64,000 nucleotides of DNA from Saprospiraceae bacterium. GTDB taxonomy: Bacteria; Bacteroidota; Bacteroidia; Chitinophagales; Saprospiraceae. The stretch lies in NCBI GenBank assembly GCA_020629315.1, contig JAHDDO010000003.1, forward strand, positions 36,973 to 100,972. Direction: 5' to 3'. The position numbers and the translations under genes were made by a program. Numbering within the stretch: the stretch's first letter is position 1; the number at the start of each line of letters is the position of its first letter. The notes below the pieces were generated by a model. It was not told the DNA's origin and ran no database searches. It saw only the letters and a list, made by a program, of their open reading frames with translations. Positions 9,098 through 19,292 of the stretch are shown here, one piece after another.

Positions 9098-12000
9098 ATG
9101 AATCAAATGAAGCTAGTGTGGGGGATCTTGTTGATGATTGGATTCGCTTTTCAAGTGAATGCAGCACATGTTGAAGGTCTCGATAACCCATACATTACAT
9201 ATGAATCTCAGATCGATACTATTCCGATCGAAGAAAGGTTTGGTGATTTCGTGAACGACCCTATCACGAACCCTTTTGATATCTTTCCATCTGACCTAGA
9301 GCAGACTATCGAATACGATCCTGACACTGACCAGTATATTATCATTGAAAAAATCGGTGATGAATACTTCAGAAGTCCTAGCTATTTAACCTTCGAAGAG
9401 TACTTAGAGTGGAAAGCAAAACAAGATCAAAAAGAATATTTTGAACGACTATCGGGTATAGGATCTGGTAAGCGTGGGAATAGTGGTCTCATAGACCCAA
9501 TGTCCAAAATAAATGTAGAAGATCAATTAATCGATCGGTTATTTGGAGGTAATGGTATATCTATAAAACCCCAAGGTAATATCGACGTGAAAGTGGGTAT
9601 GGATTATCAGTACATAGAGAACCCTTCGATACCACTCAGAAATCAACGAAACTATGGTTTCGTTTTCGATGAAGATATTAAGATCAATGTTGATGGTAAC
9701 ATTGGGGATAAAATGAATCTTGGATTTAATTATGATACCCAAGCCACCTTTGATTTTGACCGAAAAATAAAACTAGCCTACGACTCGGAAGAGTTTACAG
9801 AAGACGATATACTTAAAAAGGTTGAAGCAGGTAATGTTAGTCTACCTCTGCGGGGAACCTTGATCCAAGGAGCAGAATCGCTGTTTGGATTAAAAACAGA
9901 ACTTCAATTTGGGCACTTGAAGTTGACAGGTATCGCTTCACAGCAGCGATCCGAACGAAAACAATTAAGTATTCAAAATGGGGCGTCTATTCAAGAATTT
10001 GAGATTAGACCTGATGAATATGATGAGAACCGACACTTCTTTATCTCTCACTACCACCGTAATGCATACGAAAAAGCATTGAGCAACCTTCCTCAGATAA
10101 GAAACAACTTTAGAGTAGCTAATATCCAGGTATGGATTTCGGATGATCAACAAAATTACCAGGAAAACAGTACAAAGATTGTAGCCATTGCGGATTTGGG
10201 AGAGGGTGTTGATAGTTTATTTGATGACCCAGATGCGGATTATGCTGTTTCCATGCCATTAGATCCATTATTAGTCGATGCTAATGGACAAGTCCTTCCA
10301 GATAACAGAACTAATGATCTATATACAAATAGACTAGAAATAGATGGTGAGGCAAGACGATCCGAATTTACCAATACGAGATTGACGAGTGTCTATAACA
10401 TGAAACAGACCCAAGGGTATGAAATATATAGAGGTCGTTTATTAAATCCTGGAGAATATACCTTCAACGCAGAACTAGGTTATTTATCCCTTAATGTTCG
10501 ATTACAGCCTAATCAGGTATTAGGGGTCGCCTATCAGTATTATTATACTCAGAATTGTGATGAAGTATACAAAGTAGGAGAAATGGCCACTGATGCCTTA
10601 GCTCCGAATACGAACGAAGAAGGAGAACAACAAACGGAGTCTGTATTATACGTAAAAATGCTCAAGAGCACAAATCAAAAACCAGAATCCAACCAGTGGG
10701 ATCTGATGATGAAAAACGTATATCCACTTCGTACTAGTCAATTAACTCCACAGGACTTTGTATTTGATATCTTCTATGAAGATGACCGAACAGCAACCAT
10801 TAAAAAGTTCTTACCGATACCAGGTCTAGAGAATACACCTATCCTAAATATTTTCAATTTAGATAGATTGAATTCTCAAAATGATCCACAGCCAGATGGG
10901 GTATTTGATTTTGCTCCAGGCATTACGGTATTACCAAGAAATGGAACCATAATTTTCCCCGTTCTTGAACCATTTGGTGAAGGACTTTGTGCAGCGCTAC
11001 CACCAGGGGTGCCATGTTCAGCAGTTGACACATTAAAGTTTAATCAATTATATGACTTGTCTATTACGAATGCGCGAGAACAGCTCGAGCGTAATAAGTT
11101 TGTAATGATTGGTAAGTACAAATCTGATGTTTCTGCGGAAATATCGCTTGGATCCTGGAATATACCACAAGGAGAAAACTCGGTAATCGTACGTGCTGGG
11201 GGTAAGCGACTGCGTGAAGGCGTCGATTATGAAATAGAATATGGGATAGGTCGATTACGAATATTGAATGAAGCGTATCTACAACAAGGAGTACCGATAA
11301 CCGTAGACTTTGAGGATAACTCCTTCTTTAATGTCCAACAAAAAACAATGTTGGGTTGGCGAGCTGATTATGCAGCAAGCGAGAAATTAAATATTGGGGC
11401 CACCTACTTACGATTATTCGAAAGACCTTTTACCCAAAAAGTAAACTTAGGTGATGACCCAATAAATAACAGAATATTCGGGGTAGATCTAAACTATACG
11501 ACGGAAACGCCATTTATGACTAAAGCCTTAGATGCACTGCCATTATATAGTACTAATGAGGTGTCTCAACTAAATGCCTCAGTAGAGGCTGCAGTGCTTA
11601 TTCCGGGTCACAGTAAAGCGATCAACTTAAATGGCGATGATAATGGGGGCGTTGTTAATATAGATGATTTTGAGGGAGCTGTAAGTGGATTACCATTAGG
11701 GACACAACCCTTGCGTTGGATACTAGCTTCGGTTCCGGCTGAATTTCCAGAATATAATGCACCGGGCCTTGAGTCTGGGTATAACCGTGCGCAGTTAAGT
11801 TGGTATGTTATTGACCAGTTTGCTCGAAGATCTACGGATATACAATCACCGTATACAAGGTTGGTTAATCCTACAGAACTTTTCCAAAGGCAATTACAAC
11901 CTACAGAAATACAAGATCTACGGACATTCGATTTAACCTATAATCCAAGACGTAGAGGACCATATAACTTTGATACAGATTTAGGAGGTTCATTTTCAGC

Positions 12001-15000
12001 AGGGGTAGATTACAATGAAGATGAAAATGCGATTGAGCTTTCAGAACCAAATACACGTTGGGCAGGGATCATGACCTACATTAATAACTCTGACTTCGAA
12101 GCGACGAATTATGAGTTTATTGACTTTTGGTTATTGAATCCATTTATGGATACTACAAGAACCTTTGATGGCGAAGCCGGAAGCTTAACCTTCCATATTG
12201 GAAATGTATCGGAAGATGTATTAGGGGATAATATTCAGTTTTATGAAAATACAATTCCCACTGATCCGGACGCCCAGACACCTATTAAAGAAACAGCATT
12301 TGGTAGAGTTCCTTTAGTGGTTCCAAACAACCTAAATGCTTTTGATTTAGATAATAGAGAAGCGCAGGATGTAGGTTTTGATGGCTTGAATAATAATGAA
12401 GAAGCGGTATTCTTTAGTGATTATGTAGCTGAAATGCAGACCTTGACCAATGACAACGTTGATGTGGCTGCGGACCCAGCCAATGACGACTTTGTTTACT
12501 TCTTGGATCAGCAAACCTATGCAACAGAAAATGATCTCCTACAACGATATTCTAGATTTAATGGCCCAGAAGGAAATACACCTGATGGAGATCAAGTAGA
12601 AAGAGGAAATCCTAATCCAGAAAAAGAAGAATTAAATGGTAATAGTTCATTAGATCAGGGAGAAAGCTACTATAAGTATCAAGTAAATCTAGTGAATGAC
12701 GATTTTAAAATTGATAAAGAACAAGCGGTTTTTGTTACCGATGAAAAGGTGATTAGCCGAAATGGTGTAGATGAAACGTGGTATCGATTTCAGATTCCTA
12801 TTAGAGATACATCTAGTGTTCATTCCCAAAATATTAATGGCATAGCCGGTTTTAGATCTATCCAATTTATGCGGATGATCGTACAAGGTTTTGAAGATCA
12901 AAAAACCTTGAGAATGGCTGAATATGAGTTGGTTAGATCGCAATGGCGTAGACACAATCAAATTTGTAGAACGGATGCCCAGCCACCAGATTTCGACCTA
13001 GATATTAGAAGTATCGAAGAAAATCAAAGTAAAAAGCCGTTTGGCTATGTGTTACCTCAAGGAATACAACGGGAGCAATTATTTACTAATCTCGCGAACA
13101 TACAGCAAGATGAACGAGCGGTTTCCCTCAACTTCTGTGAGTGGTTTTCAAGTGAATGCGAGCCATTTATGTACAAGTTGACAGAGATCGACCTTAGGGT
13201 ATTTGAGCGCTTGCAGTTATTTGTACATGGTGAATTTGACACGCTGCTGTCAGACCCGATAAATAATGGGGATATTTCCGTTTTTGTGAGGATAGGAAAG
13301 GACTTTTTCCAGAACTATTATGAGTATGAAATTCCGTTGCTCTTATCGGAAGATACTATCCCCAATCCAACACCAACACAGACATCGGATATAGTGTGGC
13401 CAGTGGACAACTTTATGGATCTGGATCTAAAGGATTTAACCAATCTTAAATTAGAACGGAATGCAGTCGGTGCATCCGTAACCGATCCTTACGAAGGGCA
13501 AGCTACCATTAAGCCTAATCATAAAGTGAAAATCCTTGGTAACCCGAATCTAGGTTTTATAAAGGGTATTGCTATAGGTTTGCGTAAGAATGGAAATGAT
13601 GGTAAAAACTTCTGTGGGGAAGTATGGGTGAATGAGTTGCGAGCAGCTGGATTTATTGAGCAAGGAGGTGTAGCTTCAGTGGCTAGGTTAGATTGGAAAT
13701 TAGCGGACCTTGGAAATCTTACAGCTTCAGGTAAATACAATAGTATTGCATGGGGGGCATTGGACCAAAAGCTGAACGAGCGTCTAAAGGAAGAAATCAT
13801 AGAGTATGATGTAGCCACAAATTTGGAATTAGGAAAATTCTTCCCTAAGCACTGGAAGGTACGAGTACCGTTCTATGCCCAGTATGCAAAGAGCATAAGT
13901 AATCCGCAGTTTGACCCGTTTGATTTAGATCTATTATTGGAAGAAAAACTAGCGGCTAATCCAGCAAAACAAGATTCTATAAAGCGGACGGCCCAAGATG
14001 TTACCACGATTAAAACGATCAACTTTATCAATGTAAGAAAGGAAAAATCGGGTCCTCGAGATAGAGGAGGCGGTAGCGGCAGTGTTGGAGGGCCTAACAA
14101 AATTGGAGGTAGAGCAGGTTCACTTGGTGCGCAAAGTGGAGGGGCTAATGTCCAAGAAGAGAAAAAACAACGGAACTACCCTTGGGACGTTTCGAACTTT
14201 AGTGTGAGTTATGCATACACGGAAACCGATAAACGAGACCCAATTATTGAATTTGATAATACAAAGGAATATAAAGCTGGATTGGATTATACCTATAAGC
14301 CAAAGAATAAGCCCATAACACCATTTAAAAAGGTGATTAAATCGGATTATTTGGATTTGGTTAAGGAGTTTAATTTTAATCCAATTCCAAATAGTTTTAG
14401 TTTCTCAACAGATATGAACCGTAGACTAAAAACCAGACGGTTCAGGTTGCCAGAAACACCCGTGTTTGAGTTTGATGAGCGGTTCTTTACTTGGGAACGA
14501 CGATATAATTTGAATTGGGATTTTGCTAGAGCATTGAAATTGAAGTTTAATGCGACTAATATGTCTTTTATCGATGAATATCGACAAACAGGTGTTCGAC
14601 CAGATCCCTCAGATAGAGAATGGGTAAATGAAGTTGGGGACACAGTGAGTGACATTGTACGAGCCAATGAAAATTCGGTAATGGATTATTGGCAAGATAA
14701 TGTTAGAGAAGGGGGTAGAAATACAAAATACAATCATCAAGCTACCTTAAGCTATAATGTGCCAATGAAGCAGATTCCATATTTGGATTTCATTTCAATA
14801 AAGACACAATACAAATTGGATTATAGTTGGATCAGTGGTCCGTTGATTGATATAGAACCAGGTAATGACGAATTAGTACTACCGGGTGCTATGATTCAAA
14901 ATGGGCAAAACAGATCTATCACGGCAGGTTTTGACTTTTCCAAACTGTATAGAAAATCTAAGTACATATCAGCTTTGGATAAACCAAAGAGTAAATCATC

Positions 15001-16666
15001 TAGGAGTAGCGGAAGCAGGAGTAGAGATGACGACAAGGATGATGACAAAGGGGATGATGCCTCGAAAACCAAGGAAGATCGGAAAAAGAGCAAAAAGCGA
15101 GAACCAGGCACCTTTGAGAAAATTGCTGTCAGGCCACTGTTCATGCTGAAGAATATCAAATTCCAGTATAAAGAGGATTTCAGCACCTTGATCCCTGGTT
15201 TCTTACCTAACAATTCCATTTTAGGTATGAATCAAAACTTTACAGCTCCAGGTTGGGATTTTGTAGCGGGTATTCAACCCGATCTGACCTATAGGGATAG
15301 AAGTAATTGGTTATATGGTGCAGCTGATAATGGATGGATTAATCCAAGTTTATCCTTGAACCAGCAGATACAAACGCAACGGGGTCAAAACATGGATTTA
15401 AATGTGGAGCTAGAGCCGTGGAAAGACTTTGATGTTGATGTAAACTTCTCAAAGAAATTTAACTATCGACATAACGAAGAATTTAGGAAGAAAGGGAATA
15501 CAGGTACGACAACAGAAGATTGGATCCAATTGGCACAAATCGAGAATGGATCATTTACGATGTCTTACTTTGCAATGAACACCTTATTTGGTAGAGACTC
15601 ACAAGAGTTATTTGATCAGTTCATTGCTAACACTAAAACAGTGTCTGATGAATTTGATTATGATACAGGTTTTAGTATTCCAAACATAGGTGATCCGCAT
15701 ACGCAAGATTCTGTAAACAGTGGATATACCTACGGCCTTGGAAAATTAAATAATGAGGTTATAATACCAGCTTTCATTGCGGCGTATACTGATGCTGATC
15801 CAAGAGAAACGAGTCAAATAGATTTTGTCACTGATCCAAGAAATGATTGGCGTTTCCTACCATTGCCTAATTGGACAATCTCATATAATGGATTGAGCAA
15901 GTTACCATGGTTCAAAGATCGTTTATCCAGTTTCCGTATAGATCATGGATACAAATCGACATTGACCATTAACAACTATAATCTTAACCCGGAATATGAT
16001 TTTGCAGATCCATATGGTGATATCAGAGAGGCCAATGGAAACTATTTTACTAGATGGGAAATTCCAGAGATCGCTATTTCAGAGCAGTTCTCTCCGATTA
16101 TTGGTTTTTCAATGAAAACTAAAAAAGAGTATACCCTTGAATTCCAATATAGACGTACCCGTGATTTAGTATTGTCAACCTCAGTAGGTGAGCTTAGGGA
16201 AAGTAACTCCACTGAATTTGTTTTCGGTACAGGTGCTGTACTAGAAGATATCAATATTGGTTTCTTAACAGGAGATCGAAAAGGTAAACGGAAAAAACGG
16301 CCAGGTAGAGAAAATGAAGATGAAGAAAACGATGACGATAAGCTATTAAACACATTGGGCAATTCAGGACGTCAAGGAAGAGGTGTAAACAATAATAAGC
16401 CAAGGACTTTAACATTGAACTTTGATATGTCCTACAGAGATAATGAAACGCTTATTCACGATATATTGACGGAGACGCCGACGGATATGTCAACCAGAGG
16501 TACCACTAATATCATTGTTAGTCCAAGTGCAGAATACACAATTACACAACAATTGGCACTACGATATTATCTAGATTATAGTTACACTAGACCAAAAGTG
16601 AGTAACAGTTGGCCTACCACAACCTTTGAAACAGGATTCGTAATTCGATTTAAATTGGATTATTAA
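9098..16666 (+). CDS. sprA: SprA/Sov type IX secretion outer-membrane translocon
   Basis: 2522 aa with a signal peptide (residues 1-22, FQVNA). The great length, repeated beta-strand pattern, SprA family motifs (DQLIDRLFGG, IKPQGNIDVKVG, FNYDTQATFDFD, IEYGIGRLRIL) and an aromatic C-terminus (RFKLDY) identify the SprA/Sov protein. In the known system this forms a very large outer-membrane barrel through which T9SS cargo leaves the periplasm. It is needed for gliding and for secretion of adhesins and enzymes. Charged low-complexity loops occur near residues 1965-2010 (Ser/Arg/Asp/Lys-rich) and 2395-2415. It is transcribed alone from a -7 box at 9029. Its stop overlaps the stop of the convergent glutamate-synthase-family gene, sharing the bases TTAA. 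Cargo genes for this system lie at 31-54 kb. Confidence 0.96.
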   Translation: MNQMKLVWGILLMIGFAFQVNAAHVEGLDNPYITYESQIDTIPIEERFGDFVNDPITNPFDIFPSDLEQTIEYDPDTDQYIIIEKIGDEYFRSPSYLTFEEYLEWKAKQDQKEYFERLSGIGSGKRGNSGLIDPMSKINVEDQLIDRLFGGNGISIKPQGNIDVKVGMDYQYIENPSIPLRNQRNYGFVFDEDIKINVDGNIGDKMNLGFNYDTQATFDFDRKIKLAYDSEEFTEDDILKKVEAGNVSLPLRGTLIQGAESLFGLKTELQFGHLKLTGIASQQRSERKQLSIQNGASIQEFEIRPDEYDENRHFFISHYHRNAYEKALSNLPQIRNNFRVANIQVWISDDQQNYQENSTKIVAIADLGEGVDSLFDDPDADYAVSMPLDPLLVDANGQVLPDNRTNDLYTNRLEIDGEARRSEFTNTRLTSVYNMKQTQGYEIYRGRLLNPGEYTFNAELGYLSLNVRLQPNQVLGVAYQYYYTQNCDEVYKVGEMATDALAPNTNEEGEQQTESVLYVKMLKSTNQKPESNQWDLMMKNVYPLRTSQLTPQDFVFDIFYEDDRTATIKKFLPIPGLENTPILNIFNLDRLNSQNDPQPDGVFDFAPGITVLPRNGTIIFPVLEPFGEGLCAALPPGVPCSAVDTLKFNQLYDLSITNAREQLERNKFVMIGKYKSDVSAEISLGSWNIPQGENSVIVRAGGKRLREGVDYEIEYGIGRLRILNEAYLQQGVPITVDFEDNSFFNVQQKTMLGWRADYAASEKLNIGATYLRLFERPFTQKVNLGDDPINNRIFGVDLNYTTETPFMTKALDALPLYSTNEVSQLNASVEAAVLIPGHSKAINLNGDDNGGVVNIDDFEGAVSGLPLGTQPLRWILASVPAEFPEYNAPGLESGYNRAQLSWYVIDQFARRSTDIQSPYTRLVNPTELFQRQLQPTEIQDLRTFDLTYNPRRRGPYNFDTDLGGSFSAGVDYNEDENAIELSEPNTRWAGIMTYINNSDFEATNYEFIDFWLLNPFMDTTRTFDGEAGSLTFHIGNVSEDVLGDNIQFYENTIPTDPDAQTPIKETAFGRVPLVVPNNLNAFDLDNREAQDVGFDGLNNNEEAVFFSDYVAEMQTLTNDNVDVAADPANDDFVYFLDQQTYATENDLLQRYSRFNGPEGNTPDGDQVERGNPNPEKEELNGNSSLDQGESYYKYQVNLVNDDFKIDKEQAVFVTDEKVISRNGVDETWYRFQIPIRDTSSVHSQNINGIAGFRSIQFMRMIVQGFEDQKTLRMAEYELVRSQWRRHNQICRTDAQPPDFDLDIRSIEENQSKKPFGYVLPQGIQREQLFTNLANIQQDERAVSLNFCEWFSSECEPFMYKLTEIDLRVFERLQLFVHGEFDTLLSDPINNGDISVFVRIGKDFFQNYYEYEIPLLLSEDTIPNPTPTQTSDIVWPVDNFMDLDLKDLTNLKLERNAVGASVTDPYEGQATIKPNHKVKILGNPNLGFIKGIAIGLRKNGNDGKNFCGEVWVNELRAAGFIEQGGVASVARLDWKLADLGNLTASGKYNSIAWGALDQKLNERLKEEIIEYDVATNLELGKFFPKHWKVRVPFYAQYAKSISNPQFDPFDLDLLLEEKLAANPAKQDSIKRTAQDVTTIKTINFINVRKEKSGPRDRGGGSGSVGGPNKIGGRAGSLGAQSGGANVQEEKKQRNYPWDVSNFSVSYAYTETDKRDPIIEFDNTKEYKAGLDYTYKPKNKPITPFKKVIKSDYLDLVKEFNFNPIPNSFSFSTDMNRRLKTRRFRLPETPVFEFDERFFTWERRYNLNWDFARALKLKFNATNMSFIDEYRQTGVRPDPSDREWVNEVGDTVSDIVRANENSVMDYWQDNVREGGRNTKYNHQATLSYNVPMKQIPYLDFISIKTQYKLDYSWISGPLIDIEPGNDELVLPGAMIQNGQNRSITAGFDFSKLYRKSKYISALDKPKSKSSRSSGSRSRDDDKDDDKGDDASKTKEDRKKSKKREPGTFEKIAVRPLFMLKNIKFQYKEDFSTLIPGFLPNNSILGMNQNFTAPGWDFVAGIQPDLTYRDRSNWLYGAADNGWINPSLSLNQQIQTQRGQNMDLNVELEPWKDFDVDVNFSKKFNYRHNEEFRKKGNTGTTTEDWIQLAQIENGSFTMSYFAMNTLFGRDSQELFDQFIANTKTVSDEFDYDTGFSIPNIGDPHTQDSVNSGYTYGLGKLNNEVIIPAFIAAYTDADPRETSQIDFVTDPRNDWRFLPLPNWTISYNGLSKLPWFKDRLSSFRIDHGYKSTLTINNYNLNPEYDFADPYGDIREANGNYFTRWEIPEIAISEQFSPIIGFSMKTKKEYTLEFQYRRTRDLVLSTSVGELRESNSTEFVFGTGAVLEDINIGFLTGDRKGKRKKRPGRENEDEENDDDKLLNTLGNSGRQGRGVNNNKPRTLTLNFDMSYRDNETLIHDILTETPTDMSTRGTTNIIVSPSAEYTITQQLALRYYLDYSYTRPKVSNSWPTTTFETGFVIRFKLDY

Positions 16667-18285
16667 TCTTCTTCGATAAATACCTGCTCGAATCTCGGGC
16701 GGAAACTGGAAGGATCAGCCATAGCTAGAATGTCCTTCCAGTCTTCAGGTATACTCTCTGCTTGGAGTAAACACCCTTCTGGAATATATGGATATAATTT
16801 CATGTAAGAATGAGCGGCTGTTTCTGATACTCTTCTTGTAATATGGCTTCTATTGATTCTATCGGGATGATCTATACCAGCTGCCGCCATCAGCTCTACA
16901 AAGCTTATTATAGTTTCTCTATGATAATTGGCTACACGATGCTTTTTGTCATCAACAACAAGTCCTTTCATCAGTTCTGCATCCTGTGTTGCTACTCCTG
17001 TAGGACAAGTGTTCGTGTTGCATTCTAATGCTTGGATACATCCCACAGCCATCATCATTGCCCTAGCAGAATACGTAGCATCTGCGCCCAAAGCAATGGC
17101 TCGAACGATGTCAAAACCCGATACAATTTTACCGGAAGCGATTAATGTAATTTCTTTTTTAAGGTTAAAACCGACTAGTGCATTATAAGCAAAAGCGAGC
17201 CCTTCTCTGTACGGCATACCTACTGAATTGCTAAATTCTAATGGAGCCGCGCCAGTGCCGCCTTCGGCTCCGTCAATAGATATAAAATCAGGTTTAATGC
17301 CTGTATGCAACATTGCTTTACAAATAGCAATAAATTCAGATTTTTGTCCAATGCAACATTTGAAACCAATGGGCTTACCACCCGATAAATCACGGCATTT
17401 CTTTACAAATTGTAATAATTCTGTAGGTGTAGAAAAAGCACGGTGGTAAGGTGGCGAAAGAACATCCTTGTGGGGTTCAATATTCCTAATTTTTGCGATC
17501 TCAGGCGTTGCTTTCTTCGCTGGAAGAATTCCTCCATGACCGGGTTTAGCTCCTTGAGATAGTTTTATTTCCACCATCTTTACATTGTCAGCAGCCGTTC
17601 TTTCAGCAAATAATTCAGGAGAAAAATTACCGTCTTTGGTCCGGCAACCAAAATACCCTGTCCCAATTTGATAAATTAAATCTCCGCCAAACTTGTCATG
17701 ATAAGAAGAAATACCGCCTTCTCCCGTATTATGAGCAAAATGGCCAATGGCTGCACCCCCATTAAGAGCCATCACAGCATTTTTACTCAGTGAACCAAAA
17801 CTCATAGCAGCTACATTAAATAAACTGGCACTGTACGGCTTTCTGCAATCAGTACCCCCAATCAACACCCTAGGATCTTCTTCTAGATCATGATGATCTA
17901 TAGGAGAGATAGAATGCGCCATCCATTCGTATCCTTCTTTGTATACATTCAGTTGCGTCCCAAAGGGTGCGGTATCTAATTCGTTTTTAGCTCGTTGGTA
18001 AATGATATTTCTATTGATTCGACTAAAAGGCCGACCATCTGTATCCGGCTCAATAAAGTATTGGTAAACTTTAGGACGCATCCATTCCGCCAAATATCTA
18101 GATCTCCCTAACAAGGGAAAATTCCGTAAGATCGCGTGTTTTTTCTGGAAAGCATCATATAAGGTAATACCAATAAAAGGAGCTAATATTCCTAGAACCC
18201 AAAACCAAGAGCTGCTCACTATAAAACCAAGAATAAGTAATCCTATGGTTACTAACAAAGAAAGAATGATGGACTGTGCCCGCAT
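16663..18285 (-). CDS. FMN-binding glutamate synthase family protein
   Basis: 540 aa from the ATG at 18285; an in-frame TTG at 18306 is less likely. Two N-terminal membrane segments (about 1-45) precede a glutamate-synthase central/FMN barrel domain. Visible signs are GHGGILPAKK, the SIDGAEGGTGAAP flavin-phosphate loop and cysteines spaced C-x5-C-x4-C (CIQALECNTNTC), the same spacing as the [3Fe-4S] cluster of glutamate synthase. It lacks the glutaminase domain, so it is not a complete GltB. Such stand-alone proteins are widespread in Bacteroidota, and their reaction is not firmly established. It converges on sprA with overlapping stops. Confidence 0.88.
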   Translation of the reverse strand: MRAQSIILSLLVTIGLLILGFIVSSSWFWVLGILAPFIGITLYDAFQKKHAILRNFPLLGRSRYLAEWMRPKVYQYFIEPDTDGRPFSRINRNIIYQRAKNELDTAPFGTQLNVYKEGYEWMAHSISPIDHHDLEEDPRVLIGGTDCRKPYSASLFNVAAMSFGSLSKNAVMALNGGAAIGHFAHNTGEGGISSYHDKFGGDLIYQIGTGYFGCRTKDGNFSPELFAERTAADNVKMVEIKLSQGAKPGHGGILPAKKATPEIAKIRNIEPHKDVLSPPYHRAFSTPTELLQFVKKCRDLSGGKPIGFKCCIGQKSEFIAICKAMLHTGIKPDFISIDGAEGGTGAAPLEFSNSVGMPYREGLAFAYNALVGFNLKKEITLIASGKIVSGFDIVRAIALGADATYSARAMMMAVGCIQALECNTNTCPTGVATQDAELMKGLVVDDKKHRVANYHRETIISFVELMAAAGIDHPDRINRSHITRRVSETAAHSYMKLYPYIPEGCLLQAESIPEDWKDILAMADPSSFRPRFEQVFIEED

Positions 18286-18357
18286 ATCAAAGTGGATTTT
18301 AAGCAATATAAAAAAATACGACGAGCGAATAAAACTCTACGATTCAAACATATTATT

Positions 18358-18365
18358 TATTTTTG
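18358..18365 (+). promoter_or_regulatory. -7 promoter box TATTTTTG, 4 bases before xerD ATG
   Basis: An exact TAnnTTTG match ending 4 bases before ATG 18370. It argues for the ATG at 18370 rather than the in-frame start at 18292, which would lie upstream of the promoter. It predicts a leaderless transcript. Confidence 0.5.
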
Positions 18366-18369
18366 TAAT

Positions 18370-19272
18370 ATGAATTGGTCTACAGCTATAAGTGCTTTTA
18401 AAGCCTATCTCATGTTAGAGAGAGCCATGTCCGGCAATTCAGTAGAGGCTTATCTTAGAGATGTAGAGAAGTTAGGGGTGTTTTCGGAAGGAGTCCTTTC
18501 TAAGTTTGGGGTGCAGGATATTGAGCATAAGGATGTAGAGCTATTTTTATCTAGTCTCCACGATCTGGGTTTGCAAGAGCGCTCACAGGCCCGTATTTTA
18601 TCGGGGATCAGGGCTTTTTATAAGTTTTTGATCTTGGAAGATATTGTGGAGGATGACCCAGTTGAATTGATAGAAAGCCCTAAGTTACCTAAGAAGATTC
18701 CAGACGTATTATCAAAGGAAGAAATAGATGTATTAGTGTCAAATATAGATCTAAGTCATCCCTTAGGGCATCGCAATAAAGCTATTTTAGAAACGCTGTA
18801 TGGTTGTGGCCTTCGAGTAACAGAATTAGTCGAACTGAAATTGTCAAATATTTTTAGAGAGCTGGGATATGTAAGGGTCATTGGCAAAAATAACAAAGAA
18901 CGCTTGGTGCCTATAGCTGACTACACATTGGATCAAATAGATTACTATGTAAATAATTATAGAGCGATTCAAAAAATAAAACCTGGACATGAAGACGTAG
19001 TCTTCTTAAACAGACGAGGCGCTGGTTTGACTAGAGTAATGATATTTACAATCATAAAGGACTTAGTGATAAAGTCTGGCATTGGAAAAAAAGTAAGTCC
19101 TCACAGTTTTCGACATTCTTTTGCTACTCATCTTATTGAAGCTGGGGCTGACCTTAGAGCTGTCCAAGAAATGCTTGGGCATGAATCGATTCTTACCACT
19201 GAGATATATACGCATCTGGATACTCAATTTCTTAAGGATACCATATACAGGTATCACCCAATGGCACGTTGA
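18370..19272 (+). CDS. xerD: Tyrosine recombinase XerC/XerD
   Basis: 300 aa from ATG 18370, the normal length for Xer recombinases. These resolve chromosome dimers at dif together with FtsK. It has the N-terminal SAM-like core-binding domain (about 1-90) and the catalytic domain with the full residue set: R149 (CGLRV), K173, H245 and R248 (HSFRHSFATH), H271 (LGHES) and nucleophile Y280 (TEIYTHL). The 78-base in-frame extension upstream is rejected because a -7 box lies inside it. No attachment sites, excisionase or phage genes lie nearby, so it looks like the housekeeping enzyme and not a mobile-element integrase. Confidence 0.92.
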   Translation: MNWSTAISAFKAYLMLERAMSGNSVEAYLRDVEKLGVFSEGVLSKFGVQDIEHKDVELFLSSLHDLGLQERSQARILSGIRAFYKFLILEDIVEDDPVELIESPKLPKKIPDVLSKEEIDVLVSNIDLSHPLGHRNKAILETLYGCGLRVTELVELKLSNIFRELGYVRVIGKNNKERLVPIADYTLDQIDYYVNNYRAIQKIKPGHEDVVFLNRRGAGLTRVMIFTIIKDLVIKSGIGKKVSPHSFRHSFATHLIEAGADLRAVQEMLGHESILTTEIYTHLDTQFLKDTIYRYHPMAR

Positions 19273-19280
19273 CTTTGTAG

Positions 19281-19288
19281 TATCTTTA
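19281..19288 (+). promoter_or_regulatory. Near-consensus -7 box TATCTTTA, 4 bases before an ATG
   Basis: One mismatch to TAnnTTTG (final G is A). It lies in the 20-base gap after xerD and ends 4 bases before ATG 19293, the same spacing as at ruvA and xerD. Confidence 0.3.
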
Positions 19289-19292
19289 CATC

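Noticed and set aside
14896..15219. Open frame on the minus strand inside sprA (and several others such as 13519-13818 and 16042-16362)
   Set aside because: They lie entirely within the strongly supported sprA frame, have shadow-type composition (Ser/Leu/Arg-rich) and no promoter or start context.
18292..18369. Upstream start for the Xer recombinase
   Set aside because: A consensus -7 box sits between it and ATG 18370, and the protein from 18370 has exactly the normal 300-residue length.
18370..19272. Tyrosine recombinase as evidence for an integrated mobile element
   Set aside because: Length and motifs fit housekeeping XerC/D. No attachment repeats, phage or conjugation genes and no tRNA are nearby.
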